Assembly (NCBI GenBank): GCA_964467165.1
Contig: CAYXOL010000015.1
Span: forward strand, 29,023-93,022
Source: Clostridium_AD sp964467165
GTDB taxonomy: Bacteria > Bacillota > Clostridia > Clostridiales > Clostridiaceae
DNA: 64,000 nucleotides
Direction of reading: 5' to 3'
Both the position numbers and the translations under genes were made by a program. Positions 25,251 through 34,071 of this stretch are shown piece by piece; the stretch's first letter is position 1; each line of letters opens with the position of its first letter. A model generated the notes under the pieces. That model was not told the DNA's origin, ran no database searches, and was given only the letters and a program-made list of their open reading frames with translations.

Positions 25251-26183
25251 TCAACTGTTACTTTTATAATGGTTAATAAACTCATATTGAATTTCACAAT
25301 ACTTTATAAAAGATACAAATATCATAAGAACTTCTATTCTATCCATTTTTAAATCAGATGGATGAGACAGTTCATTTCGAGTAATACGAAGAAAATTTGA
25401 ATAAACTTGACTGGCCAGTGAATCCATTTTCGAAAATAATGTTAAGAACCCTGAATCATTGTATTGTCTTTTGCATTTTTTTAAATATGTATCGTATATA
25501 CTATATTTTTTGGATACTTGCCACACATTACATAATTCAGTATCAATACTTGCTTTTACGCTTGGTAAGTGCTTATCTAAAAATTTCAAAAACGAGACAA
25601 TCATGCTATTAATTATTACTTCACCAGCGAGCCCCAACATGATAATTGAGGCTTGGAGACAATTTGCATTAAAGCACTGTAACGATTCTTGAATGTAAAA
25701 GGTAACCCATTCATCTATTCCTGTAATTGTATTTATTTTTTTTAAGTATCCATCTGCATCATGCGGAAGAATATCTCTTTTTTCTAAACATTCCCTACCA
25801 TAATCTGTTACATGAAAATATGGAAGATTAGCTCCGTATCCACCATAAGCACCGGGTGATAATATTTCTTGATTTAATAAAAAAGAAAATTCCTCAAAAA
25901 GCTTAAGAATATCCCGTTTTGAGAAGTTTGTAGAATGAAATTCATATAAACTATACATAGAACATCCCCATGCAGAACTTGTTAATGGTATGACCATAGA
26001 GATTAATCCTCTCTTTATTGCTAAGCCTTCTGCTAATCTATATAAATCCCCCTGACCCCCTTGATATCCATACCTTTTGAATGTTTTCCCCTCTGTATCA
26101 ATATCACCCTCTTCATAAATAAGCGTTTCTAACAACAAATTTCTAATTTCTAAAGAAGTTATCTCTTTATTGGCTGTGCTCAT
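25251..26183 (-). CDS. HEPN-like protein, possible RNase/defence component
   Basis: A 310-residue protein whose C-terminal half looks like a HEPN/DUF4145-type helical domain: AGEVIINSMI in a hydrophobic helix near residue 188 and RNELSHP at residues 269-275, which fits the catalytic R-x4-H pattern of HEPN RNases (Arg269, His274). The N-terminal 150 residues, with GGQGDLYRLAEGLAIKRGL and GGYGANLPYFHVTDYGREC, resemble a winged-helix-like sensor but I do not recognise it. The start follows GAGAGGGATTATA. It precedes the KAP NTPase gene on the same strand. The RNase call depends on one short motif and is an inference. Confidence 0.6.
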   Translation of the reverse strand: MSTANKEITSLEIRNLLLETLIYEEGDIDTEGKTFKRYGYQGGQGDLYRLAEGLAIKRGLISMVIPLTSSAWGCSMYSLYEFHSTNFSKRDILKLFEEFSFLLNQEILSPGAYGGYGANLPYFHVTDYGRECLEKRDILPHDADGYLKKINTITGIDEWVTFYIQESLQCFNANCLQASIIMLGLAGEVIINSMIVSFLKFLDKHLPSVKASIDTELCNVWQVSKKYSIYDTYLKKCKRQYNDSGFLTLFSKMDSLASQVYSNFLRITRNELSHPSDLKMDRIEVLMIFVSFIKYCEIQYEFINHYKSNS

Positions 26184-26617
26184 TATAATCCCTCTCTCTC
26201 AATTTTATTTATGAACTGACAATCTAATATCAATAGGTGAGCCATGATTGTTACCCCTCACACAGATTCAGATAGATATTTACCCTACCATTCAAATGAC
26301 TTGTTCCTTTTGCTCTTCTCTTTCACCAGTAGTCCGATTTTATTATATGTTTTTATATAGATTATCAGGAAACTATGAGTACACTTACATTTATATACAC
26401 TTTCTCCTATATTTAATTCCCTTACTTACATATTACAACCTACTTCCTTCTATATCATAATAATTCAACACAAAACTATTATTTCCTTCAATTTTTGTAA
26501 AAACAAGTAAAAATAAGCTCTGAGATAAACCCAAAGCTTATTTAGCTATTTTTTAATTTTATAAATACTACTTAAGTACAGTTCTTACAGACTAAAGTTA
26601 CTCTTATTACATCCTTC
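26184..26617. terminator. Intergenic region with terminator hairpin
   Basis: Nine-base perfect arms AAATAAGCT/AGCTTATTT at 26511-26519 and 26535-26543, flanked by T-rich runs on both sides, form a likely bidirectional terminator below the DUF5658 gene. The remaining sequence, including a short hydrophobic open frame on the plus strand, shows no ribosome site and no recognisable gene. Confidence 0.55.
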
Positions 26618-26983
26618 TTAAACTTTCATCACATTATATAATATACTCCAAACAACGTGGGATACATTTATAAGCCCATAAAATATTAAGCACCCATTAA
26701 TGATAATGTTTGACTGGTACAGTTGTTTTTCTGTGGCCTCTTTTATTCTTTGATAAACCGAAAAAATTAGTACAAATGGGATTACTACCTTAATTATTAT
26801 GCTTAATAATTGCCTATTGTTTACAATGAGTGCCATGATGGCATTTACTTCTAAGAACATGCCCGTATTGACTAGGAATACTGTAAATATAATATCAGTT
26901 ACATTAAATATGTAAATTGTTATTAATTTTCTCCTTATTGAACCTAAATCTCTTGTTTCTATTAAAGCAACAATAAAAGACAT
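26618..26983 (-). CDS. DUF5658-like membrane protein
   Basis: A hydrophobic protein of about 121 residues with three to four predicted helices. The block NVTDIIFTVFLVNTGMFLEVNAIMALI matches the DUF5658 pattern (Asn-x2-Asp, Gly, Glu-x-Asn). The ATG at 26983 lies eight bases after GAGG and is preferred to the GTG at 26992. Function unknown. It stands alone between the HEPN-like and Y-family polymerase genes. Confidence 0.65.
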   Translation of the reverse strand: MSFIVALIETRDLGSIRRKLITIYIFNVTDIIFTVFLVNTGMFLEVNAIMALIVNNRQLLSIIIKVVIPFVLIFSVYQRIKEATEKQLYQSNIIINGCLIFYGLINVSHVVWSILYNVMKV

Positions 26984-27095
26984 TTCCATCACCTCTATTA
27001 GAAGTGTTGAACATGTCTCTACGCTTTAAACCTAATTCACCTAAAATTATCTTTCAAATATATCTTGTCAACCTGAAATATAAAAGTATTCCCCT

Positions 27096-28346
27096 TTATA
27101 AAATAGAACTCATCATAGGATAGTCATCAGCCCCAATACCACCACACATTGCATTTAACCCAGAATGAAGAAAGCATGATTTAACAATGGATCCCGATCC
27201 GTATTTTAATCTAATTGCATCTACTGTCTTATTTATTTTTCTATCCTTTTCATAATTAAAATTATCAAGTAAAGAACACTGATAAAAATCATTATTACAA
27301 AAATCAGTGATATGGATACCTAAATGTCTTATTGGATTACCTTTCCAAACGTTATTAAATAAATAGCAGACTACCTCATATAATCTACGAGTAGAGTCAG
27401 TTGATACTTCTAATTTTTTTTGGCGAGAATAAGAAATTAAATCACTTCCTCTGATGCTTACGCTTACTACGTTACAGCAGTTCTGAGAATCCCTTAACCT
27501 CATAGCTACCGTTTCACACAAGGATAACAATATCTTATGAGCTGTATTTGCATCTTCCACGTCAAAAGCTATAGTTGTAGAGTTTCCTATACCCTTCATT
27601 TCAATATAATTACTTTTTCTGACTGCAGAATATTCTATTCCATTAGCGTAGTTCCATATCAATTGCCCATGACTCTTTAATTTATACTTTATAATTTTCA
27701 AATCATAATTTGCTAAATCGCCAATTGTATTTATATTTAAACTATGAAGCTTTGGAGCTGTAGCTCCGCCCACCATGAATAAATCTTCTACAGGAAGTGA
27801 CCACATCTTTTTTTCTATTTCATCTGGAAATAATGTGTGGATCATATCCGGCTTCTTAAAATCTGATGCTACTTTTGCCAGGAGTTTATTATTTGATATT
27901 CCTATATTTACAGTAAACCCAAGTTCATTTTTTATTCTTGCCCCTATAGTTTCAGCAAGTACCATATAGTCTGGATATAAATGCTCCATGTTAGAAAAGT
28001 CTAGAAAACTTTCATCTACCGAGAACCGTTGAATTTGAGGAGTATATTCCTGAAATATTTGATTCATAGCCGAGCTACATTTCATATATAATGAATATCT
28101 AGGCGGCTCAATTATTAAACCAGGACACTTTGCCCTAGCATTATATAAAGTCTCCCCTGTTTTAATATTAAATTTTTTAGCAGGTATTGATTTAGTTAGA
28201 ACAATACCATGTCTACTTTCTTCGTCTCCACCTATTACTGATGGTATCGTTCTAAGGTCTAGTTTCTCTCCTTGTTGAAGTCTGTAAGCTGCTTCCCAAG
28301 AAAGGTAAGCACTATTTGCATCTATATGAAATATTAGTCTACTCAT
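27096..28346 (-). CDS. Y-family DNA polymerase (DinB/UmuC-like)
   Basis: A translesion polymerase of 416 residues. Motif I is FHIDANSAYLSWEA at residues 6-19 (Asp8), the catalytic acidic pair is RFSVDESFLDFS near residue 105 (Asp, Glu), and GFTVNIGISNNKLLAKVAS near 150 follows. The helix-hairpin-helix region and a little-finger domain complete it; the C-terminal 90 residues are less conserved. The start follows AAAGGAAGGAATTT. A GAACACCAGTTC sequence 41 bases upstream matches the LexA/DinR box, so SOS induction is likely. It diverges from the Ku gene, and together they look like a mobile DNA-damage module. Confidence 0.9.
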   Translation of the reverse strand: MSRLIFHIDANSAYLSWEAAYRLQQGEKLDLRTIPSVIGGDEESRHGIVLTKSIPAKKFNIKTGETLYNARAKCPGLIIEPPRYSLYMKCSSAMNQIFQEYTPQIQRFSVDESFLDFSNMEHLYPDYMVLAETIGARIKNELGFTVNIGISNNKLLAKVASDFKKPDMIHTLFPDEIEKKMWSLPVEDLFMVGGATAPKLHSLNINTIGDLANYDLKIIKYKLKSHGQLIWNYANGIEYSAVRKSNYIEMKGIGNSTTIAFDVEDANTAHKILLSLCETVAMRLRDSQNCCNVVSVSIRGSDLISYSRQKKLEVSTDSTRRLYEVVCYLFNNVWKGNPIRHLGIHITDFCNNDFYQCSLLDNFNYEKDRKINKTVDAIRLKYGSGSIVKSCFLHSGLNAMCGGIGADDYPMMSSIL

Positions 28347-28386
28347 AAATTCCTTCCTTTCTGCTAAGATTCATATTTAAGTACTA

Positions 28387-28398
28387 GAACACCAGTTC
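28387..28398. promoter_or_regulatory. LexA/DinR (Cheo-type) box
   Basis: GAACACCAGTTC fits GAACnnnnGTTC, the core of the Gram-positive LexA operator. It lies 41 bases upstream of the Y-family polymerase start and 162 bases from the Ku start, in the shared divergent region. Confidence 0.7.
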
Positions 28399-28559
28399 GT
28401 AATTATTATATCCTATCTCTTTATTTTTTAGAAGTAATTTCATTTACCAAATTAGGACATTATTTTAGTGCTTGCATATAATTAACAAAATCTAATGATT
28501 CATAGTAAATAAATATCGTTATGGTTATACTAATAAAAAAATACAGAGAGGTGTTAATA

Positions 28560-29369
28560 ATGGCTGTAGCTCATAAAACAGTAATATCATTTGGTCTTGT
28601 TGCTATTCCAATTTCTATGTACACTGCTACACAAGACAACGATATACATTTTAACCAATTACACAAAGAAGATAACTCGAGGATAAAATATAAAAAGACT
28701 TGTAGTCACTGTGGTAAAGAGGTTATAACTAAAGATCTTATCAAAGGTTATGAGTACGATAAGGAACATTATGTAGTAGTAACGGATGATGATCTGGAAA
28801 AAATCAAAACTGAAAAAGAAAAATCGATACAAATACTGCACTTTGCTCAATTGAATCAAATATCGCCGATTTATTATGATAAAACATATCAAGCTACTCC
28901 TGAAACTGGTGGAAATAAAGCTTTTGAGCTTTTGCGTGTAGCCCTTATGTCCGAGCAAAAGATTGCAATAGGTAAAACTGTAATGGGAACAAAAGAGACT
29001 TTGCTTGCTATAATTCCACGCGAAGATGGAATATTAATATCTACTATGTTCTATGAAGACGAAATTAAGGACCTTGCTAAATCCTACAATAAGCCAGAAC
29101 TAAAAGATGCAGAAATTACTTTGGCAAAGGCATTAATTAATTCTATGGTTACTCCTTTTGAGCCAGTAACATATAAGGATGAATACCAGGCAAAGCTACG
29201 TGAGTTACTTGAAATGAAAATATCCGGTAAAGAAATAGTTGCCTCTAAGTCTGAGGCTCCAACTAATATTATTAATCTTATGGATGCATTAAAGGCAAGC
29301 ATTGAACAAAATAAAGTTAAAGAAACACCAAAGCCTACAGCAAAACATAAAACGCCAAAAGGTGCATAA
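28560..29369 (+). CDS. ku: Ku protein, non-homologous end joining
   Basis: A bacterial Ku of about 269 residues that binds DNA ends as a homodimer and recruits LigD. The start at 28560 follows AGAGAGGTGTTAATA and gives the standard MAVAHKTVISFGLVAIPI. Family blocks include FNQLHKEDNSRIKYKKTC near residue 35, CSHCGKEV, and KGYEYDKEHYVVVTDDDLEK near 65. The C-terminus is Lys/Pro-rich (KETPKPTAKHKTPKG), as in other Ku proteins where it helps DNA binding. The stop overlaps the ligase start by one base (TAATG), so the two are translationally coupled. Confidence 0.95.
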   Translation: MAVAHKTVISFGLVAIPISMYTATQDNDIHFNQLHKEDNSRIKYKKTCSHCGKEVITKDLIKGYEYDKEHYVVVTDDDLEKIKTEKEKSIQILHFAQLNQISPIYYDKTYQATPETGGNKAFELLRVALMSEQKIAIGKTVMGTKETLLAIIPREDGILISTMFYEDEIKDLAKSYNKPELKDAEITLAKALINSMVTPFEPVTYKDEYQAKLRELLEMKISGKEIVASKSEAPTNIINLMDALKASIEQNKVKETPKPTAKHKTPKGA

Positions 29370-30307
29370 TGGATTTGTTCGATATTAAAGGCATTAAGCC
29401 TATGTTAATCGGTGAAATGCAAGACGCATTTGATAGCCCTAGCTATATCTATGAGCTAAAATTAGACGGTCACAGGTGCATTGCTTATCTTGATATTGAT
29501 TCAACGGATATACGCAACAAACGTGATGTTAAGTTGCTTTCTAAAGTTCCAGAACTGTCCAATATACATAAACAAGTTAAAAAAAGGTGTATTTTAGATG
29601 GTGAATTAATTGTCATTAAAGATGGAAAGCCAGATTTTTTCGAGATTCAGCGACGGTCTGTGTTGGCAAATACTTTTAAAATACAACTTACTGCAGCTAA
29701 ACTTCCAGCCACTTTCACCGCCTTTGATATTCTCTACTATGATGATCATCAAGTTATGGATTTGCCATTAATGCAACGTAAAAAGCTACTTCAAAAGGTT
29801 ATTAAAGAAAATGAACGCATTGCTATTTCTAGATATATAGAAAATCAAGGAATACAATTTTATCAACTCGCTAAACAAAATGCTCTAGAAGGTATAGTTG
29901 CTAAACGTAAAGATAGTAAATATTATCAGGACAAGAAAACTAAAGACTGGATAAAAATTAAGTATCTATTGGATGATGATTTTGTGGTATGTGGATATAT
30001 CCTTAAAGGAAAAGGTGTAATTAGCATCGTCCTTGGACAATATTCGGGTAAACAACTAGTGCATAAAGGCCATGTTACTATGGAATTATCAACAGAAGAT
30101 TTTCGAGTAATTGAGTCAACCCCTAAATTAAATTCCCAACCTTTTAATGATATACCTTTAGGAAATGATAATGCTGTGTGGATAGAGCTTAGACTTGTGT
30201 GTGTAGTAAAATTTATGATGAAAACAGGTAGTGGTGGGTTGCGACAACCAGTATTCAAAGGTTTGAGGAATGATAAATCCCCTAAGGAATGTATTATAAA
30301 TTTATAA
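29369..30307 (+). CDS. ligD: ATP-dependent DNA ligase (LigD ligase domain only)
   Basis: A stand-alone ligase of 312 residues. The adenylated lysine is Lys31 in YELKLDGHR; motif III is ILDGELIV near residue 93, motif IV EGIVAKRKDSKY near 175, and motif V KDWIKIKY near 193. The C-terminal OB-fold domain starts near residue 205. The polymerase and phosphoesterase domains of mycobacterial LigD are absent; other clostridia are known to have such split proteins. It overlaps the Ku stop by one base and is followed by a small coiled-coil gene. It should seal double-strand breaks held by Ku. Confidence 0.93.
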   Translation: MDLFDIKGIKPMLIGEMQDAFDSPSYIYELKLDGHRCIAYLDIDSTDIRNKRDVKLLSKVPELSNIHKQVKKRCILDGELIVIKDGKPDFFEIQRRSVLANTFKIQLTAAKLPATFTAFDILYYDDHQVMDLPLMQRKKLLQKVIKENERIAISRYIENQGIQFYQLAKQNALEGIVAKRKDSKYYQDKKTKDWIKIKYLLDDDFVVCGYILKGKGVISIVLGQYSGKQLVHKGHVTMELSTEDFRVIESTPKLNSQPFNDIPLGNDNAVWIELRLVCVVKFMMKTGSGGLRQPVFKGLRNDKSPKECIINL

Positions 30308-30318
30308 GGAGAGGTTTT

Positions 30319-30573
30319 ATGAATAAGAAAGAAGCTAAAGAGTTTTCAACTGATGCTATATATGGACTTTCACAAATGGTAACTCTTATAGATAGTCAAA
30401 CAGAAGAAATTGATTATTTAAAAGATAAGCTTGCTGATAATATCAACATGAACGTAAATATGGCAGATAAGATTACGAATTTGGAAGGTCAAATAGAAGA
30501 CTTAAATGAGTACCCTGAATGTCATACTGAAGAAATTGAATTTGATGGTGAATATGATTTTTATGGTAAATAA
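30319..30573 (+). CDS. Small acidic coiled-coil protein in the Ku-LigD operon
   Basis: An 84-residue protein of unknown function. The ATG at 30319 lies four bases after GGAGAGG. Residues 20-65 have a heptad-like pattern (VTLIDSQTEEIDYLKDKL, ITNLEGQIEDLNEY), and the tail is acidic. It begins 12 bases after the ligase stop and ends before a clear terminator, so it belongs to the ku-ligD operon. An accessory end-joining role is a guess. Confidence 0.75.
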   Translation: MNKKEAKEFSTDAIYGLSQMVTLIDSQTEEIDYLKDKLADNINMNVNMADKITNLEGQIEDLNEYPECHTEEIEFDGEYDFYGK

Positions 30574-30610
30574 GCCTTTCCATATTACTGTCACTTTTTT
30601 AAGTCAATAT

Positions 30611-30633
30611 AAAAGAGCCTAATTGGCTCTTTT
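30611..30633 (+). terminator. Intrinsic terminator of the Ku-LigD operon
   Basis: Nine-base perfect arms AAAAGAGCC and GGCTCTTTT around TAATT. It ends the operon 38 bases after the coiled-coil gene. Confidence 0.85.
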
Positions 30634-30906
30634 ACAGCTTCCCAACATATTCACGATGAACACTATTGAAGTTATTATACAGGAATAGATTTCTAAGCTT
30701 CGGCCCTCTTATGCTTATCTAGGTTTAAATGAGGTTTTAGTATTATATGCCTTACCTTTGTAAGTTACCGCTACATCAATAAATACATTATATCCTTTAG
30801 TAGCCCAGCTAGGCATATAAAAGTTCCGTAATTGAACTCGTTCCTAAATATGATTTAAATGTCGAGTAACAGAACTATAAGATTTATTAAAATAATATAT
30901 AATATA
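30634..30906. other. Intergenic region without visible gene
   Basis: About 270 AT-rich bases between convergent genes. Short open frames have no ribosome site. Nothing else is recognised. Confidence 0.5.
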
Positions 30907-33219
30907 CTAAAAAAGATGCTTGCCACTGAATAATCCTAAATTTGGACCACTAAGGTCTATTTTATGGCCTTCCTTTTCTTTTCTTAAATGATAGCAATTT
31001 GATTTAAATGCATAATTAACACCACTCTTAATATAGTAAAAATACGGTTGTTCCATAAATGTTGATATAGCTTCAAATTTAGCATCAGCTTTATTTCTGC
31101 AATCATCATGAGATCCTAATCTTCCAAATTCATAGTGATCCTTAGCAATAAATGTTAAATTGCATGCGCACAATATATCTAATATGTAATTACATCCAGC
31201 TATATCATTAGGATATTTGACAATTATGGATTCTAAAATTGATAGTGATTCTTCGAAATCTGTGAGCATCATAAATAATATAGACAACCAAATATTTAAA
31301 TATATCTTTTCCAAGTTTGAATTTGTTAGTCTAAGCACAGTTATAAATTCTGTGATAAGTTCATTTTTGGTTTGTGCCCCAATAGATTTAACAGTTTCAT
31401 CTTTTAATCTATTGAAAAAGTCGATAAATGGAACTATATAATTCCCTGGATATAAAAGAGAGGCTTGTTTTAAACACTCGTCTATCTTGCTTTTATCATA
31501 TCTATTTATATTTTCTGCTAAGTCCAAAGTTATATTATAAGAGACTATTTCATTTTCACTATCAACTTCATGTAAACCAAAGTTATGTAAATACAAGTAA
31601 TCAATAGGTCTATTCATTAAAGAAAATTCAGCAGACCTTTTATGAAATTGACCTAATACTGTCTTGGGTATTCTATTTTCCTCTATTAAGTAAGATTTTA
31701 AGAAAGGATTAATATAATGAATTTTATTTCCATTATTATAGGAAGTTGAAATAAGTGATACTTCCGATAGCTTTTGTAAAACAGAACCTGTGGTCGCTAT
31801 GACTTCATTTGTCACAAATGAAATTTCATATTTAGTTAAATTCATACGTTCACATATAGCTAAAGCATACATTACATTTAATTCACTATCATCAAAAGTT
31901 TTAAGTGTGGAGTCAAAACAGTATTCTTTTAAGTCTTTTTCACAATCTACACCTTTTCTATTTAGTATTTCATTAATAGTTCGTCCTTTCTTGATTTGCG
32001 CAATAAAAAACTTTGAGTATAATGCATTTCCCTTTGTTAACTTATAAAACTGATTAAAATTCTCAAATAATTCCATTGATACAATATCAACTATCTCATA
32101 ATTACTGATGATATCTTTAAGATACAATTTGCAGTTTTCTTCATCAAAACCTTCAATTGGTATGAAATCTTGAACACGAATATCATGCCTTGAAGTTAAA
32201 AGGAACTTATGACCTACTGGTGTATTTTTTATGAAATCATGAATTTCTTTTATTTCTGAATCCGAGAAGAGTTCTAAGTTATCTAATATAAATAGGAATT
32301 TTGAACCGTTCATAGCCTGATCGACAAGGTGTAGTTTATCCTCGATCGATAAATTTAATATGTATTTAGGTTCATAGAAGATTGCCAAAATTTTATTATA
32401 TAAATCCTCCAATGAATTAAACTCTCTCTCTATATTGGTTCTTGAATCTAGATAAATTCTTTGATCCTTAGCACTAATCCAAATGACATCATCAACTATG
32501 TGATCGCCATTTTCTATAAGGTCCTTAATATCACATGCCAATTTATATGCAATAGATGTTTTACCAACTCCCCCCTCACCAAGCAAAGAACAAATATAAT
32601 TTTTATGGTGATATATTAGGTCTTTTTTTATTTTCTCCAACTCCTTTTGTCTCCCTATAAATTTATAATATGGAGCAGTTGGAAATTTACTAAAATTGTT
32701 ATATGTAGGATCAACAATGTTATTTTGGTGAGCATTTAGGTTCTTTTGTATAATATGTTCTATTGTTACTAAATCCTTGGCAATATCATTACATGATCCA
32801 TTTCTGAAGTAAATAGTACCTTGCACAAGTTTATTTCTTTCGTTCTTTGAACAAAATATTGGTCTGACTTGTTCTTTATGTATCTTAATTATCACAAATA
32901 GTTTATCTTCAAACAAATATCTAACAATATCAAAATTTATGGGATGGCTAGAGTATCTGTTAACTATCTGCCTCCATTGTGAATCATCAATATATTGATC
33001 TTTATTTATTCCAATTAGGGTTTTGGTTTTATCCAGTTCTTCGCTCACACCACATAAAATATAGCTATTATTTGTTACAGATGAATTTGCCATTGATAAA
33101 ACATCTTTTATAAAGCTAACTCTGGCATCTTTATTTTTAATATCATAAAATATTGATTTAAAGTCTAAATTAGTACCTTCCTGATTTGCTAATAACTTTT
33201 TTAATAATTTGTCATCCAA
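30907..33219 (-). CDS. AlbA_2 (Schlafen-like)-STAND NTPase fusion, probable defence protein
   Basis: A protein of about 770 residues. The TTG start at 33219 lies six bases after AAGGGGGG and removes a signal-like artefact of the longer frame. Residues 10-150 look like an AlbA_2/Schlafen domain (EGTNLDFKSIFYDIKN, then FIKDVLSMANSS). Walker A is GEGGVGKTS near residues 214-222, Walker B FLFILDNLE near 310, and KFLLTSRHD follows as sensor, as in NB-ARC/STAND ATPases. The C-terminal 350 residues are helical and could be a repeat sensor. Bacterial STAND proteins often detect phage proteins; the defence role is inferred from architecture and setting. Confidence 0.82.
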   Translation of the reverse strand: MDDKLLKKLLANQEGTNLDFKSIFYDIKNKDARVSFIKDVLSMANSSVTNNSYILCGVSEELDKTKTLIGINKDQYIDDSQWRQIVNRYSSHPINFDIVRYLFEDKLFVIIKIHKEQVRPIFCSKNERNKLVQGTIYFRNGSCNDIAKDLVTIEHIIQKNLNAHQNNIVDPTYNNFSKFPTAPYYKFIGRQKELEKIKKDLIYHHKNYICSLLGEGGVGKTSIAYKLACDIKDLIENGDHIVDDVIWISAKDQRIYLDSRTNIEREFNSLEDLYNKILAIFYEPKYILNLSIEDKLHLVDQAMNGSKFLFILDNLELFSDSEIKEIHDFIKNTPVGHKFLLTSRHDIRVQDFIPIEGFDEENCKLYLKDIISNYEIVDIVSMELFENFNQFYKLTKGNALYSKFFIAQIKKGRTINEILNRKGVDCEKDLKEYCFDSTLKTFDDSELNVMYALAICERMNLTKYEISFVTNEVIATTGSVLQKLSEVSLISTSYNNGNKIHYINPFLKSYLIEENRIPKTVLGQFHKRSAEFSLMNRPIDYLYLHNFGLHEVDSENEIVSYNITLDLAENINRYDKSKIDECLKQASLLYPGNYIVPFIDFFNRLKDETVKSIGAQTKNELITEFITVLRLTNSNLEKIYLNIWLSILFMMLTDFEESLSILESIIVKYPNDIAGCNYILDILCACNLTFIAKDHYEFGRLGSHDDCRNKADAKFEAISTFMEQPYFYYIKSGVNYAFKSNCYHLRKEKEGHKIDLSGPNLGLFSGKHLF

Positions 33220-33341
33220 AACAGTCCCCCCTTGTTTTAAAATTGAACATTTTGTTAATAATACACCTACTAGTAAAATTTGTAACACATATCTAAGCAA
33301 TATAATAATATAAATTAAACTGAAATAAAGGAGAAATAATA

Positions 33342-33590
33342 TTGAATCATCTATGTGACATTAACTTAATTATGAATAATATAAAGGTTGATCTTATCTT
33401 TGCATATAAATATGAAAAAGAAAAAGGATTCAATAATTTTACGCGAGTTTATAAAATAGATAATGATAATAATATTAATGATCATACAATTAAAAATGCC
33501 ATAAAATACTTTTTGACTGAATGTACAGATGTAAAAAAAGTAACTATTGATATAATTGAAAAAAATATTATACTTGGCGTGTTTTGGTAG
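33342..33590 (+). CDS. Hypothetical small protein divergent from the STAND NTPase
   Basis: An 82-residue unknown protein with a TTG start eight bases after AAGGAG. It has a mixed alpha/beta pattern (KVDLIFAYKYEKEKG, VTIDIIEKNIILGVFW) and no membrane segment. It diverges from the AlbA_2-STAND gene across 122 bases, so a shared regulatory region is possible. Coding status rests on the ribosome site and composition only. Confidence 0.5.
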   Translation: MNHLCDINLIMNNIKVDLIFAYKYEKEKGFNNFTRVYKIDNDNNINDHTIKNAIKYFLTECTDVKKVTIDIIEKNIILGVFW

Positions 33591-34071
33591 CGTTGTATTG
33601 TAATAGTATTAAACAATTTATTAATACACGGAAATAAAATTGAAAATAATAACTAAAGTGAAATTTAATATAATATATTGATAATATATCATAATATTCT
33701 AAATTTTACTATATTAACTTATATAAGCATGAGGGTTCTCTTATTCTTCACTATATTAAAACTGATTCTATTATTATTTCCATTAAATTTGCTACCTTTA
33801 AACAGTCAATTTAATAAACATAATGAGTATATCAATAGTCTATGTTCTATATCTATTGTCCAAAATCATCACATAAAAAAAGAAGGTACTATTTACCTTC
33901 TCATTTCTTAGTTCAATTTCAATTAATTTTAATTAAGACAATTTATCTCACCATTGTTGTAGAACCTGATACCCAAGTGGTGCATTATCTTATATTCCAT
34001 TCAAAATTCTACCTAATTGGTTTTCAGTCATTTTGTCACCTTCATCACATTAAATAATTCTATAATTATCT
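33591..34071 (-). terminator. Intergenic region with terminator of the type I restriction operon
   Basis: Arms AGAAGGTA (33881-33888) and TACCTTCT (33894-33901) with a 5-base loop are followed on the minus strand by seven T bases, a good terminator downstream of hsdR. About 90 bases around it resemble 40288-40370, which holds the terminator of the serine recombinase. The rest is AT-rich without a supported gene. Confidence 0.7.

Noticed and set aside
26248..26460. Hydrophobic 70-codon plus-strand frame
   Set aside because: No ribosome site and composition expected of AT-rich non-coding DNA.
33678..34057. Two overlapping hydrophobic plus-strand frames
   Set aside because: They cover the hsdR terminator and have no ribosome site.
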